A DNA stretch of 64,000 nucleotides from Elusimicrobiota bacterium (GTDB taxonomy: Bacteria; Elusimicrobiota; Elusimicrobia; UBA1565; UBA9628), in assembly GCA_023213235.1 (NCBI GenBank), contig CP096137.1, positions 321,587-385,586 of the forward strand. The letters run 5' to 3'. Shown here one piece after another: positions 28,087 through 36,281 of this stretch. Under the pieces are notes generated by a model that had not been told where the DNA came from, did not search any database, and worked only from the letters and a program-made list of their open reading frames with translations. The position numbers were made by a program, and so were the translations under genes. Numbering within the stretch: the stretch's first letter is position 1; the number at the start of each line of letters is the position of its first letter.

Positions 28087-29107
28087 ATGAATCTCACCGC
28101 GACCATGGGTTTCGTACTCCTGACCGGCCTGGGATTCTCGGCCGAGACGGTCCCGACGCCCGCTCCGGAGCTTTTGAGACTGGAAAGCGCGCTCACTGCC
28201 AAATTAGAGGAGCGTGCTCGAGGCGCTGTTCGGCCGGACGAGTATCGCCGCTTCGCCGCCCGCTTCCGAGAGGACCTGGACCGGGCCGCCGCAAGCGCCC
28301 CGTCGACACCGATCAACCGGGGGCGCTATGCCATGATTCTGGCCCGTGTGGATCAAGACGGAGCCGCTCAAGCGATATCGGGGCTGGACGCGGCGATGCG
28401 CGCGGATACGGACAAGCGTGAACTTCTAATCGCGAAAGGCTCCATTCAACTTCAGCAGGGAGACTATAAAGGCGCGTTGGCTTCGGCCGAAACGGTCTTG
28501 AAATATAACGCCGACCACGGTCAGCCGCCGGATCCGCAAGCGGCGGCGATACGCCAGTTCAGCAAAGGCCGTAGCGCGTCCATTGGCCCGGGCTCGATCT
28601 CCGCGTCTTCGAATGCCGCTTTGCCTGCGCTCCAGCCGCAACCCGCCAACCAAATGCAACAGAATCCGTTCAGCGCGCGCTCGCGGAGAATCTCAAGCGA
28701 GGTTCCAGCGATTGCAGCGTCGGACTCAACCTTGAGCCCCTCCGTATGGATAGCGGCAAAGATCAAGAACGCGCAGGAAAGCGTCGTTCAACGCATCGAC
28801 CGCCGAGCGGGTCTGAAAGAAGGGGAGCGCCGGATAGCGCTCCAGGGAGCTTCTGCGGGAGCGGCCTCCGGAGCGGCGGTCGGGGGGACTGTCGGTTTCG
28901 TCCTTGGCGGGATCGCATGTTCGCCAGCTATCGAAACGGGCGGACCTTATCTCGCGTGCGCTGCCGCTGGCGGCGCTGGGGGTGATCGTCGGTGCGCCCC
29001 TCGGAGCGTACTCCGTGGGGCTGATCAGCGTCTATTGGCACCGCGTTAAGACGCGCATGCGCGAGAATGAAATCGGGTTGGATTCAGACGCCGGTCGTGG
29101 GGAATAG
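28087..29107 (+). CDS. Secreted/membrane TPR-like protein (probable frame break)
   Basis: About 340 residues. An N-terminal signal or anchor helix (TATMGFVLLTGLGFSAE) precedes a helical region with one TPR-like repeat (RELLIAKGSIQLQQGDYKGALASAETVLKY) and a Ser/Pro/Gln-rich linker. The end has two Gly/Ala-rich hydrophobic stretches (GASAGAASGAAVGGTVGFVLGGIAC and, in the shifted frame, ALGVIVGAPLGAYSVGLISVYW) and a charged tail. The frame changes near 28975; unlike others, the shift is +1 (or -2), so it is less certain. The region is visibly less GC-rich than its surroundings. No family recognised. Confidence 0.5.
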
Positions 29108-29109
29108 AC

Positions 29110-29529
29110 ATGGGAACGCCGATCGATAACGAAACTCGAGGACTCAACAGCCTCTCGTATGCATTTCTTCTGGCGGCCTCATTCCTTCTCGCCCCGTATG
29201 TTCTGATTCCGATTCAAAAAATGACGGGCGCGCGCGTCGCGGTAATATTCGCGACATTGAGCGCTATCGGTCAGGTTCTTTTATTCCTGCCGATCGTTTC
29301 CATCCCTTTCTCCACGTTGTGGGTCTACAAGTCGACGAAAGATCATGAGGCGAAGTTCCGGGTCTTGGGGCGCAGCTTTCTTCGCTATGCGCCAGTTGCC
29401 TCGATAGGCTTCGTTCAGTTGATCTATGCCACCAAGCACACCGCCATTTACGTGCCGGGGTTCTTTGGGGCGGCGCTTGCGGCTTACGCGATGATGCTCT
29501 TGTCCCGCGATAGGCGGGCCGGGGCGTAG
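29110..29529 (+). CDS. Four-helix membrane protein, unknown
   Basis: A 139-residue protein with about four transmembrane helices (LSYAFLLAASFLLAPYVLIPI, VAVIFATLSAIGQVLLFLPIVSIPF, a third near VASIGFVQLIYAT, and VPGFFGAALAAYAMMLLS) and a short basic tail. The start is two bases after the preceding stop, so the two are probably co-transcribed. The codon usage and base composition are less GC-biased than in most of the window, like the gene before it; horizontal origin is possible but not shown. Confidence 0.6.
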   Translation: MGTPIDNETRGLNSLSYAFLLAASFLLAPYVLIPIQKMTGARVAVIFATLSAIGQVLLFLPIVSIPFSTLWVYKSTKDHEAKFRVLGRSFLRYAPVASIGFVQLIYATKHTAIYVPGFFGAALAAYAMMLLSRDRRAGA

Positions 29530-29541
29530 CTCGCACTCAAA

Positions 29542-30711
29542 TTAGCCGCGCGGAGCCCCGTCCCCGTCTGATCGCTTCATGAGAAATAACGCGCCGCCGA
29601 GTATGAGGGCGATCGCCGCGATGGAGCTGATAAGGCCGTATTTGCGGACGGCCGCCGGAAGCCGGGTCATCGGGCCGCGCAGATCGTCGGGAGCGGAGCG
29701 GCCGGCGACATTTCTCGCGTCCGCGTTCTGCGCGCCGCCCGCGGAAGCCTTGGCGACGAGCGCTTCGAACGCGTCCTTGAAGCTCGGATCGAGGCGGGCG
29801 GCCTCCGCGTAATCTTCAATGAGCTCGGCCTCGGCGCGGCCGAGCGCGCGCTTGGCCTCGGCGCGGACGGCCCAGCCGTCGGCGAGCCGCGGCGCGAGCC
29901 GGGTTGCGGCGTCGGCGTCCTGGAGAGCGCCGGTCGCGTCCCCGCTCGCGAGCCGCGCCCGCGCACGCGCGGCCCGCGCCTCTCCGTCGCTCTCGTCGGC
30001 CGCCACCGCCGCGTCGAGGTGCTTGAGCGCGGCGGCGGTGTCGAGCGACATCTTGCTGCGCCCGAGCGCGAGCTGCCGCCTGGCCTCGATTGAGTTCGCG
30101 CTCGTCATCGCGACGTTCGGCGAGGTGCCGGGCTTGACCGTGTTTCGATTGTTCTCCGCGTAGCGGATGCCGGCGTACTGCCCGGGGGCGATTCGCGCGG
30201 TGGCGGTAGGGTTTCCTGGGCCGCGACGCCGCGGTCTTTGACCTGCATGTAGAGCATGCGGGCGTCTTTGTCCTGCGGGTTGTCCTTGAGAATGCGCTCG
30301 GCCCGTTGGCGGGATTTGGCGTAATCGCCGGCGCGGTAGTAGACGTCGGCTCCGGTCAGCAGGGCCTCTCGGACGAGCTTCGGGTCGCCGGATTTCTCGG
30401 CGAGGGTGAGGCCGCGCTCGGCGTAGGGGATGGCGCGGGGGCTTCAGAGACGGTCACGAGGCTCTTGGAGACGTCGATCTGGGTTTCGGGGTCGGCCGCT
30501 TCTTCGTTGCCGATCGTTTCAATTTGTTCGACGGCGCCGGATTTGATCTGTTGCTGTTCGGTGCGTTGCTGGGGGTGAGGGCGGGGTTGGTGCGCAGTTG
30601 CTCGTCGGCGTTGCGGCCGGTTTCTGTTGCGAGGAGTAATTCGGGGCGACGCTTTGCTTCCGATAAGCTCGGGAGACAGAGAATCGTGGCAAGCAACAGG
30701 AGCCTGGTCAT
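29542..30711 (-). CDS. Secreted TPR protein with C-terminal membrane helix (three frame breaks)
   Basis: About 390 residues when three breaks are repaired (GGGGG 30571-30575, GGGGG 30437-30441, and near 30216-30220, plus-strand bases). Signal peptide MTRLLLLATILCLPSLSEA, a Gln/Asn-rich stretch, then TPR-like helices (AIPYAERGLTLAEKSGDPKLVREALLTGADVYYRAGDYAKSRQRAERIL and LDAAVAADESDGEARAARARARLASGDATGALQDADAATRLAPRLADGW), and a final membrane helix (YGLISSIAAIALILGGALFLM) with a charged tail. TPR domains suggest a protein-protein role in the envelope. It overlaps the upstream secreted gene by ATGA. Confidence 0.62.
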
Positions 30712-31268
30712 TCGGCGCTCAATTTATTCCAGTCCAGTTTCTGAAGGTACATTTCGCGTTCGGACTTAAAAATGGATTGAAGCTTCGTTGAATCGGCCGG
30801 AAGCGGGGTCTGGACGACATTTTTTCCAACCGTTCCAGCGGCATGAAACCCTTGTAGTACGGTTCCATCGAGAGTTGAGCGTACTTTGTAGCCTTCGACG
30901 ATTACATCTCCATCTTTTTCAACGACGCGTTGATTGTGCAGAACGACTTCTTTCGCCTTTGGTTTTCCCTTGTCGTCGTTCTCATACACGACGAAAACGC
31001 CGTGCTCGCGATTATCCGAAGACTTTTCCTGTTCGATTCCCAAAGACTTGGCCGGAACGCTTTCAGAATCGTAGCCGAGCGTGCGACTCGATGAGGCCTT
31101 GATCGGCCATTCCGAGCCCTTGGCTAAAACGTGCTCGACCAACATAGCCCACGTCTTAGATGCTTTCTTAGAGGCGGCTTTCTTGGCGGGCTTCTTCGCC
31201 TCTGCGGAATGGACAGAGGCAGGGAGGAGCAGGGCGGCTATCAGTAGAAGCGCGCGAGGGGTGGTCAT
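30708..31268 (-). CDS. Small secreted protein, unknown
   Basis: A 186-residue protein. ATG 31268 gives signal peptide MTTPRALLLIAALLLPASVHSAEA, then a Lys/Ala-rich stretch and a beta-rich domain (GVFVVYENDDKGKPKAKEVVLHNQRVVEKDGDVIVEGYKVRSTLDG). Functional family unknown. TATCCT (31276-31281, opposite strand) ends seven bases before the ATG, so a leaderless message is likely. It is the first gene of a two-gene operon with the TPR protein. Confidence 0.6.
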   Translation of the reverse strand: MTTPRALLLIAALLLPASVHSAEAKKPAKKAASKKASKTWAMLVEHVLAKGSEWPIKASSSRTLGYDSESVPAKSLGIEQEKSSDNREHGVFVVYENDDKGKPKAKEVVLHNQRVVEKDGDVIVEGYKVRSTLDGTVLQGFHAAGTVGKNVVQTPLPADSTKLQSIFKSEREMYLQKLDWNKLSAE

Positions 31269-31329
31269 TGTCGTAAGGATAACTGGATAGAAGCCGGTCG
31301 GCAAGCCCGAGGAGCGTAAAGTTCTCCGA

Positions 31330-31425
31330 CTGTTTCCAGGAAACAGTTCCGGTGGCTTATAAGCCCCCGGAACTAGTCCCGGGAACAGTGATTATCAGTA
31401 GTGGGGACTCGCATCGGTGCGAGTC
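31330..31425. repeat. Cluster of three hairpins between two minus-strand genes
   Basis: CTGTTTCC/GGAAACAG (31330-31346) is followed, sharing one base, by GTTCCGG...CCGGAAC (31346-31373), which encloses the palindrome GGCTTATAAGCC. Then GACTCGCA/TGCGAGTC (31406-31425) closes around a TCGG tetraloop. The region is between the MarR-type gene's stop and the secreted gene's start. It could be a terminator cluster, a small structured RNA or remnants of a mobile unit. Confidence 0.5.
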
Positions 31426-31464
31426 GAGGGAATTCCCGGCGGGTGGCCCGAAGCCTAGGGCCTA

Positions 31465-32040
31465 TTAAGAAACGCGGTAGTCGATATTATCGAAATCGAC
31501 CACGCTGACGAACTTCATCCCGTTCTTCGACGGCGGCGTCTCGAGAGACGCGTAAAACACCAGGTCGGTGCCGGCCGGAAGATTCTTGAACGTACCCTGA
31601 CACGCGAAGCGCGCGCCCGGCAATCCCAGCCCCTCGGCGGTCTCGCGAAGCAGCTCGAGGAGCTCGTCGTCCGCGACGAGGACGAAGTCGCGGCGCCCGG
31701 AGGCGTGCTCGCGCGAGAGAACCGCCTTGATGTTCTCCTGCAGCTGGCGGAAGATGCGCAAGGTGTAGCGCGTATAGTAGAAGGCCTTGCGGCTCTTCTC
31801 GAGCGCCCCTTCCAAAGTCAGCAGATAACGCGTGCGCTTCCAGTCGAGCTGGGTGACCTTGAGAAGTCCCTTGCGTGCCAGCCGCCGGATCAGCAGGTTG
31901 GTCGTGCCCAACGACAGGCCGAGACTCTCAGAGAGATGGCGCTGCGTCGCCTCGGGGTTGCGGGACAGTTCCTGGATGAGGAGGAACTCTTTTTCGGGGA
32001 GGCCGTTCTTTTCGGTCGTGGCGGACATGCGGGTGTTCAA
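31465..32040 (-). CDS. MarR-type EPS-associated transcriptional regulator
   Basis: A protein of 187-191 residues. LIQELSRNPEATQRHLSESLGLSLGTTNLLIRRLARKGLLKVTQL is a winged helix-turn-helix, close to the EPS-associated MarR family found at the edge of exopolysaccharide loci. A long helix and a C-terminal Rossmann-like part (RRDFVLVADDELLELLRETAEGLGLPG... VVDFDN) follow. The start is either TTG 32040, inside the palindrome, or ATG 32028 in the same frame; I favour TTG because other promoters of this set do the same. Its own promoter carries the shared palindrome, so autoregulation and control of the locus are likely. Confidence 0.85.
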   Translation of the reverse strand: MNTRMSATTEKNGLPEKEFLLIQELSRNPEATQRHLSESLGLSLGTTNLLIRRLARKGLLKVTQLDWKRTRYLLTLEGALEKSRKAFYYTRYTLRIFRQLQENIKAVLSREHASGRRDFVLVADDELLELLRETAEGLGLPGARFACQGTFKNLPAGTDLVFYASLETPPSKNGMKFVSVVDFDNIDYRVS

Positions 32041-32055
32041 CTATTGAACATCATA
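32034..32055 (-). promoter_or_regulatory. Locus operator 1 with -10 box (regulator gene)
   Basis: TGTTCA-ACTAT-TGAACA (32034-32050) is a perfect 6-bp dyad. On the minus strand TATGAT (32050-32055) is the -10 box and shares one base with the dyad, which therefore covers the start site. One of six such sites. Confidence 0.8.
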
Positions 32056-32071
32056 CCATTTCCGACGAGGA

Positions 32072-32605
32072 TCACGACTTCAGAACTCGAAGTCGGAAGG
32101 TGAGCTCGTCGAGCGGGATGAGATGCGAGAGGCTGTCCTCGTAGCGCTCTGGCCAGCGGTTGGCGAGCCACTTCGTCAGCGTCCGGATCGGACCGCGGTT
32201 AATGCGCTCGTTGAAGCGGATGGACTCGACGGTGTAGCGCGCCTTCAGGTAGGGATACAGCTGGTTGTAGGGATGCGCGGGGTCGTAGTGGTAAAACGTC
32301 TCGACGCTGAAGAATCGGACGTGGGTCTGGTCGTTGAACGCCCAGTGGGAGCGGAAGTAGGGGACGTGCAGCGTGATCAGGCCGCCGGGCTTGGAGATCC
32401 GGTGCAGCTCTTCCATCACGGCGAGCTGCTCGTCGAGGTGCTCGAGGCTGTTGTCCATGACGATCTCGTCGACGGATGAGTCCTGGAACGGGTAGGGAAA
32501 GACGTCGAGCGAGTGCAGGACGTCGGGCCCGACGGCGGGGTTGGAGTCGACGCCCGTCCAGCCCTGGCGCTTGCGGCGGCCGCAGCCGAGGTCGAGGCGG
32601 ATCAT
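32072..32605 (-). CDS. SAM-dependent methyltransferase (class I)
   Basis: A 177-residue small methyltransferase. LDLGCGRRKRQGWTGVD at the start is the SAM-binding motif I with the acidic end of strand 2; FQDSSVDEIVMDNSLEHL and LHRISKPGGLITLHVPYF are motifs II-III of the Methyltransf_11 type. The C-terminal half, with TFYHYDPAHPYNQLYPYLK, resembles methyltransferases of polysaccharide loci. It overlaps the aminotransferase stop by ATGA and ends close to the regulator's promoter. O- or N-methylation of a sugar is the likely role, by context. Confidence 0.87.
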   Translation of the reverse strand: MIRLDLGCGRRKRQGWTGVDSNPAVGPDVLHSLDVFPYPFQDSSVDEIVMDNSLEHLDEQLAVMEELHRISKPGGLITLHVPYFRSHWAFNDQTHVRFFSVETFYHYDPAHPYNQLYPYLKARYTVESIRFNERINRGPIRTLTKWLANRWPERYEDSLSHLIPLDELTFRLRVLKS

Positions 32606-33768
32606 CGCGCCCCCGTGAGGGCGCGGCGCAGCGAGCCGCACACGTACCGCGCGTCTTCGGTCGTCAGCCCGTCGTAAAGAGGGAGGCGCAGCAAAGTGGC
32701 GCCGGCGCGCTCGGAGAGCGGCATCGGCTCCTTCCAGCCGAGGACCTTCTTGCCGAAGGGCGAGGCGTGCAGGGGCTGGTAGTGGAAGGTCGCGCCGACG
32801 CCGTCTGCCTTCATCGCGTCCATCACGCGGTCGCGTTCGCGGCGGGTGGGAAGCAGAATGTGGAACAGGTGCCAGCTCGGCTCGCAGTCCTTCGCGAAGC
32901 GCGGCAGGCGAAGCAGGCCGCGGGCGTCGAGGTCGCGCAGGGCGTCCTGGTACAGCGCGTAAAGGCGGCCGCGCTCGGCGTTGATCGCGGCGATCTTGCC
33001 CCACTGCACGGCGAGCACGGCGGCGAGAACGTCGGAGAGGACGAAGGAAGAGCCCTCGCTGACCCAGTCGTACTTGCGCACCTCGCCGCGCAGGAAGGCG
33101 GAGCGGTTCGTGCCTTTCTCGCGGAACCATTCGGCGCGCTCGGCGACCGAATTCGAGTTGGTGAAGAAAGCCCCGCCTTCTCCGCAGGTGATGTTTTTCG
33201 TTGAATGAAAACTGTAGCAGCCGGCGTCGCCGATCGTGCCGAGAGGGCGGCCGCGCCATTTGGCGCCGACGGAGTGCGCGGCGTCCTCGATCAGGGCCAA
33301 TCCGTGCTTGCGGCACAGGCGCAGCAGCGCCTCCATGTCGCTGGCGACGCCGGCGTAGTGGACGGCGACGATCGCCTTGGTCTTCTTCGTGATGCGGCGC
33401 GCGACGTCTTCGGGGTCGAGGTTGAGGTCGTCGAGCTTGACCTCGGCGAAGACGGGCTTGGCGCCCTGGCGCATGACGGCATTGGCGACCGAGGAGAAGG
33501 TGAACGAGGGCATGATCACCTCGTCGCCGCGCCCGATCTTGAGGGAGGCCGCGGCGAGCTCGAGCGCGTGGGAGCCGGAGGTGGTGAGGAGGGCGTGCTT
33601 GACCTTCAGGTCGGCGGCGATCCGGTCCTCGAGCGCGGCGCCGATCGGGCCGCGGCCGACGAGGCGGCCGGAGAGCACGGCGTCGGCGGCGGCGTCGGCC
33701 TCGGCGCGGCCCACGGAGGGCACGTGGAGCGGGATGCGGCGCACGGCGGCGGCGGTCGGGGTCTTCAT
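32602..33768 (-). CDS. DegT/DnrJ/EryC1 sugar aminotransferase (WecE/RffA-like)
   Basis: A 388-residue PLP enzyme that aminates a nucleotide-linked keto-sugar. HALLTTSGSHALELAAASLKIGRGDEVIMPSFTFSS and ALIEDAAHSVGAKWRGRPLGTIGDAGCYSFHSTKNITCGEGGAFF carry the PLP contacts and the Schiff-base Lys (in SFHSTKN). This motif version is closest to WecE/RffA, which makes dTDP-4-amino-4,6-dideoxygalactose. It starts 11 bases after the glycosyltransferase stop and is coupled to the methyltransferase. Confidence 0.9.
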   Translation of the reverse strand: MKTPTAAAVRRIPLHVPSVGRAEADAAADAVLSGRLVGRGPIGAALEDRIAADLKVKHALLTTSGSHALELAAASLKIGRGDEVIMPSFTFSSVANAVMRQGAKPVFAEVKLDDLNLDPEDVARRITKKTKAIVAVHYAGVASDMEALLRLCRKHGLALIEDAAHSVGAKWRGRPLGTIGDAGCYSFHSTKNITCGEGGAFFTNSNSVAERAEWFREKGTNRSAFLRGEVRKYDWVSEGSSFVLSDVLAAVLAVQWGKIAAINAERGRLYALYQDALRDLDARGLLRLPRFAKDCEPSWHLFHILLPTRRERDRVMDAMKADGVGATFHYQPLHASPFGKKVLGWKEPMPLSERAGATLLRLPLYDGLTTEDARYVCGSLRRALTGAR

Positions 33769-33779
33769 CGGTCTCCGTT

Positions 33780-35567
33780 TCAAGCGGGGGTCTTCTCCGG
33801 CGCGGGGCGTCCACGGCGGGCGAGGTCGGCCAGCGCGTCGAGGACGCGGTCCGCGGCGCGGCCGTCGGACGGGCCGCAATAGGCGGCCAGGATTTTCGGG
33901 TAGGGAGCGGTCAGTATGCCGGCCTCGCGCGCGGGCTCGGCGGTCAGGCGCTTGAGCCGAGCCTCCAGCTCCGCGGGAGAGCGCAGCACGTCGACGCCCC
34001 AGCGTCCGTCGAAAGGCGGCGCGAAGTCGAGCCCTTTGGTGAAGTTCACGCAGAGCAGGGGCTTTCCTCGGAGCATGACCTCGAGCAAGGTCGTCGAGTA
34101 CGTGCCGATCACCAGGTCGGCGCCCGCGACCGCGTCGCCGAAAGAGCCCGCGGTCTCGACGCGGGCCGAATCGCCGAGGATCTCCCGGTAGTAGTCGGGC
34201 GACTCGGCGGGGTGAGGGCGGAAGACGACGTCGGCGAACCCGGCGGCCTTCAGCGCGGCGGCCACGCCGATGGCGTAGCGCTCGGGCTCGAAGTTGGAGG
34301 AGCCGACCAGGATATCCGCCCACTTCGCGCGCGGCAGGACGAGGACGCGGCGGATCGGTCCGCCGGCCGGCCGGGCCGTTCCGGCGTGTCGGTCGAAGCC
34401 CGGGTTGCCCACGGCACGGGAGGCGCGAGGCGGGCGGGCGGCGGCGTACTCGCGCCGCTGTTCCGGACCCCAAACGAGCAACTCGTCGCACTGGCGGTCG
34501 GCGAAGGGATAGTTCACGTCGAATGGGAGGCCATGGATGAGCAGCGCGGTGGGCACGCCCGCGGCGCGCGCCAAGCCGGCGAGGACGCGCTGGTATGGAG
34601 GCGTATCGTAAGGAAGGAGGACGACGGCCGGCGGCTCTTCGCGCAGCAGGCGCGCGGTCTCTCGGGCGGCCCAGGCCAGGGGCTCGAGGCGCGAGGTGAA
34701 AAGTTCGTCGAGCGCGGGGCGCAGCGCGGGCAGCAGCGGCGTGCCGCGGAAGGACAAGGCGGCGGCGTAGGCGGCGTCGTCGCGAAGGCGCCGCCAATCG
34801 GCCTGGACCTGGGCGAGGGCCTCGCGGCCGGCGCGGTCCCACGACGGCGCCGACCACGGTCCGGCCTGCAGGCGCCAGCCGCGGCGCAGGGCCGCGCCGA
34901 TCCGCTTCTTGGTGGGGAAGTCGGCGAGGGTCCAGTCGAACGGGGCGTCGTCTCGGTCGAGTAGGCCGTCGAGTGACGGATACCAACTGACGAGGGCGCG
35001 GGGCTTGCCGGCGCCGCCGCGCAGGCGGGACGCGGCGTCGAGCAGGCGTCCGGCCAGGATCTTGCCCGCGGACAGACGCGGCGGCGGCGCCTGCCAGGAG
35101 TAGATCTCGCGGCCGGCGCCCGGGTGGGCAACGGACTCGAAGGCAAGGCCGCGCGCCCGCGCGAAGGATTCGATCGCCGCGCGCCAGTCGGCGGGCAAAG
35201 ACGTCTCGCAGCGCAAAGTCTTCGCGCCCTCGCGGACGACCGCGGCGTCGAGCGCGGTGAGGAGCTTGGCCAGAGGCTGGATCGACAGGTTCCACACCAG
35301 CCACTCATGCGCGGCGCCGAGGGAGACGCCGGAGAAGAGCGTGAAGTCGCGGCCGCCGTCGCGGTACCAGGCCCCGGCCAGGCTCACCGCCTCGGCGGAG
35401 ATCGCGGGGGCGTCGGCGACGGGGAAATCATCCTCCCAGGGCCTCGCGGGCAGCCCGGCGGCCTCGCAGGCGCGCAATGAGTCCCAGCTGTAGCAGAGGA
35501 ACCCCACGCCGGGCTCGGCTCGACGGGCGGGGATGGCCGGACCCTTGGCCAGGTGGAGGATGTTCAA
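33780..35567 (-). CDS. GT-B-like surface-polysaccharide transferase
   Basis: About 595 residues. The first part (MNILHLAKGPAIPARR...) is unusual; the middle is helical and Arg-rich; the C-terminal 250 residues look like a GT-B donor domain: ALLIHGLPFDVNYPF, RRVLVLPRAKWADIL, DVVFRPHPAESPDYYREIL, then DLVIGTYSTTLLEVMLRGKPLLCVNF. HPAE and GTYSTTLLE recur in CDP-glycerol/sialyl-type and capsule transferases. The donor is unknown. I start it at TTG 35567, which lies in operator 2 nine bases after the -10 box. It heads an operon with the aminotransferase and a methyltransferase. Confidence 0.68.
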   Translation of the reverse strand: MNILHLAKGPAIPARRAEPGVGFLCYSWDSLRACEAAGLPARPWEDDFPVADAPAISAEAVSLAGAWYRDGGRDFTLFSGVSLGAAHEWLVWNLSIQPLAKLLTALDAAVVREGAKTLRCETSLPADWRAAIESFARARGLAFESVAHPGAGREIYSWQAPPPRLSAGKILAGRLLDAASRLRGGAGKPRALVSWYPSLDGLLDRDDAPFDWTLADFPTKKRIGAALRRGWRLQAGPWSAPSWDRAGREALAQVQADWRRLRDDAAYAAALSFRGTPLLPALRPALDELFTSRLEPLAWAARETARLLREEPPAVVLLPYDTPPYQRVLAGLARAAGVPTALLIHGLPFDVNYPFADRQCDELLVWGPEQRREYAAARPPRASRAVGNPGFDRHAGTARPAGGPIRRVLVLPRAKWADILVGSSNFEPERYAIGVAAALKAAGFADVVFRPHPAESPDYYREILGDSARVETAGSFGDAVAGADLVIGTYSTTLLEVMLRGKPLLCVNFTKGLDFAPPFDGRWGVDVLRSPAELEARLKRLTAEPAREAGILTAPYPKILAAYCGPSDGRAADRVLDALADLARRGRPAPEKTPA

Positions 35568-35582
35568 TCTATGAACATTATA
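35561..35582 (-). promoter_or_regulatory. Locus operator 2 with -10 box
   Basis: TGTTCA-ATCTA-TGAACA (35561-35577) with TATAAT on the minus strand (35577-35582). It drives the transferase/aminotransferase/methyltransferase operon. A separate plus-strand TATAAT (35593-35598) lies eight bases before the divergent gene at 35607. Confidence 0.85.
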
Positions 35583-35606
35583 GGATATTTCGTATAATCG
35601 CCTCTG

Positions 35607-36281
35607 ATGAGCATCCAAACCGAGTCCAAGTTCGACGACACCGCGATGTGGGACGCGTTCCACAAGTTCCACTACCTCTGCGACAAGCATCGCTTCAAGA
35701 AGCTGTTCGCGCGGGCCGACTTGTTCCGCATGGTGGCCGACCTGCCCGGCGACATCGTCGACGCGGGCGCCTTCAAGGGCGTCTCCACGATCCAGTGGGC
35801 GCACTTGCTCGAGACCTACCAGCCGAACACGCGCTCGAAGGTCATCGCCTTCGACACCTTCGACGCCAAGTTCCCGCAAGTCCGCGCCGACGAGCGCGCC
35901 TCCGCCGAGCACCACCAGACGACGTATAAGAAGGACGCGTACGAAACCATCGTCGGCGCGCTCAAGCGCCTCGAGCTCGACCACCGCGTCGAGATCGTGC
36001 GCGGCGACATCACGAAGACGATGAAGAAGTTCGTCGACTCCCGTCCCGGCTTCCGCATCAGCTTGCTTCACTGCGACATGGACGTGTACCCGCCGACGCT
36101 GGCGACGCTGAAGGCCTGCTGGCCGCGCGTCGTGCGCGGCGGCCTCGTCGTGCTCGACGAGTACGCGGTCCACAATTGGGGCGAGTCCGACGCCGCCGAT
36201 GAGTTCTTCGCCGGCATGGGGGTGAAGCTCAAGACTCTGCCGTCGAGCCCGACCCCGTCGGCCTACCTCGTCAAGCCGTGA
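35607..36281 (+). CDS. TylF/MycF-like O-methyltransferase
   Basis: A 224-residue class I SAM-dependent methyltransferase of the TylF (macrocin O-methyltransferase) type. Key segments: GDIVDAGAFKGVSTIQWA (SAM loop), VIAFDTFD, VEIVRGDITKT, and SLLHCDMDVYPPTLATLKACWPRVVRGGLVVLDEY, where the CDMDxY segment with its acidic pair is the Mg-dependent active-site signature. Such enzymes in polysaccharide loci methylate sugar hydroxyls. It is divergent from operator 2 with its own TATAAT, and coupled by GTGA to the next gene. Confidence 0.88.
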   Translation: MSIQTESKFDDTAMWDAFHKFHYLCDKHRFKKLFARADLFRMVADLPGDIVDAGAFKGVSTIQWAHLLETYQPNTRSKVIAFDTFDAKFPQVRADERASAEHHQTTYKKDAYETIVGALKRLELDHRVEIVRGDITKTMKKFVDSRPGFRISLLHCDMDVYPPTLATLKACWPRVVRGGLVVLDEYAVHNWGESDAADEFFAGMGVKLKTLPSSPTPSAYLVKP

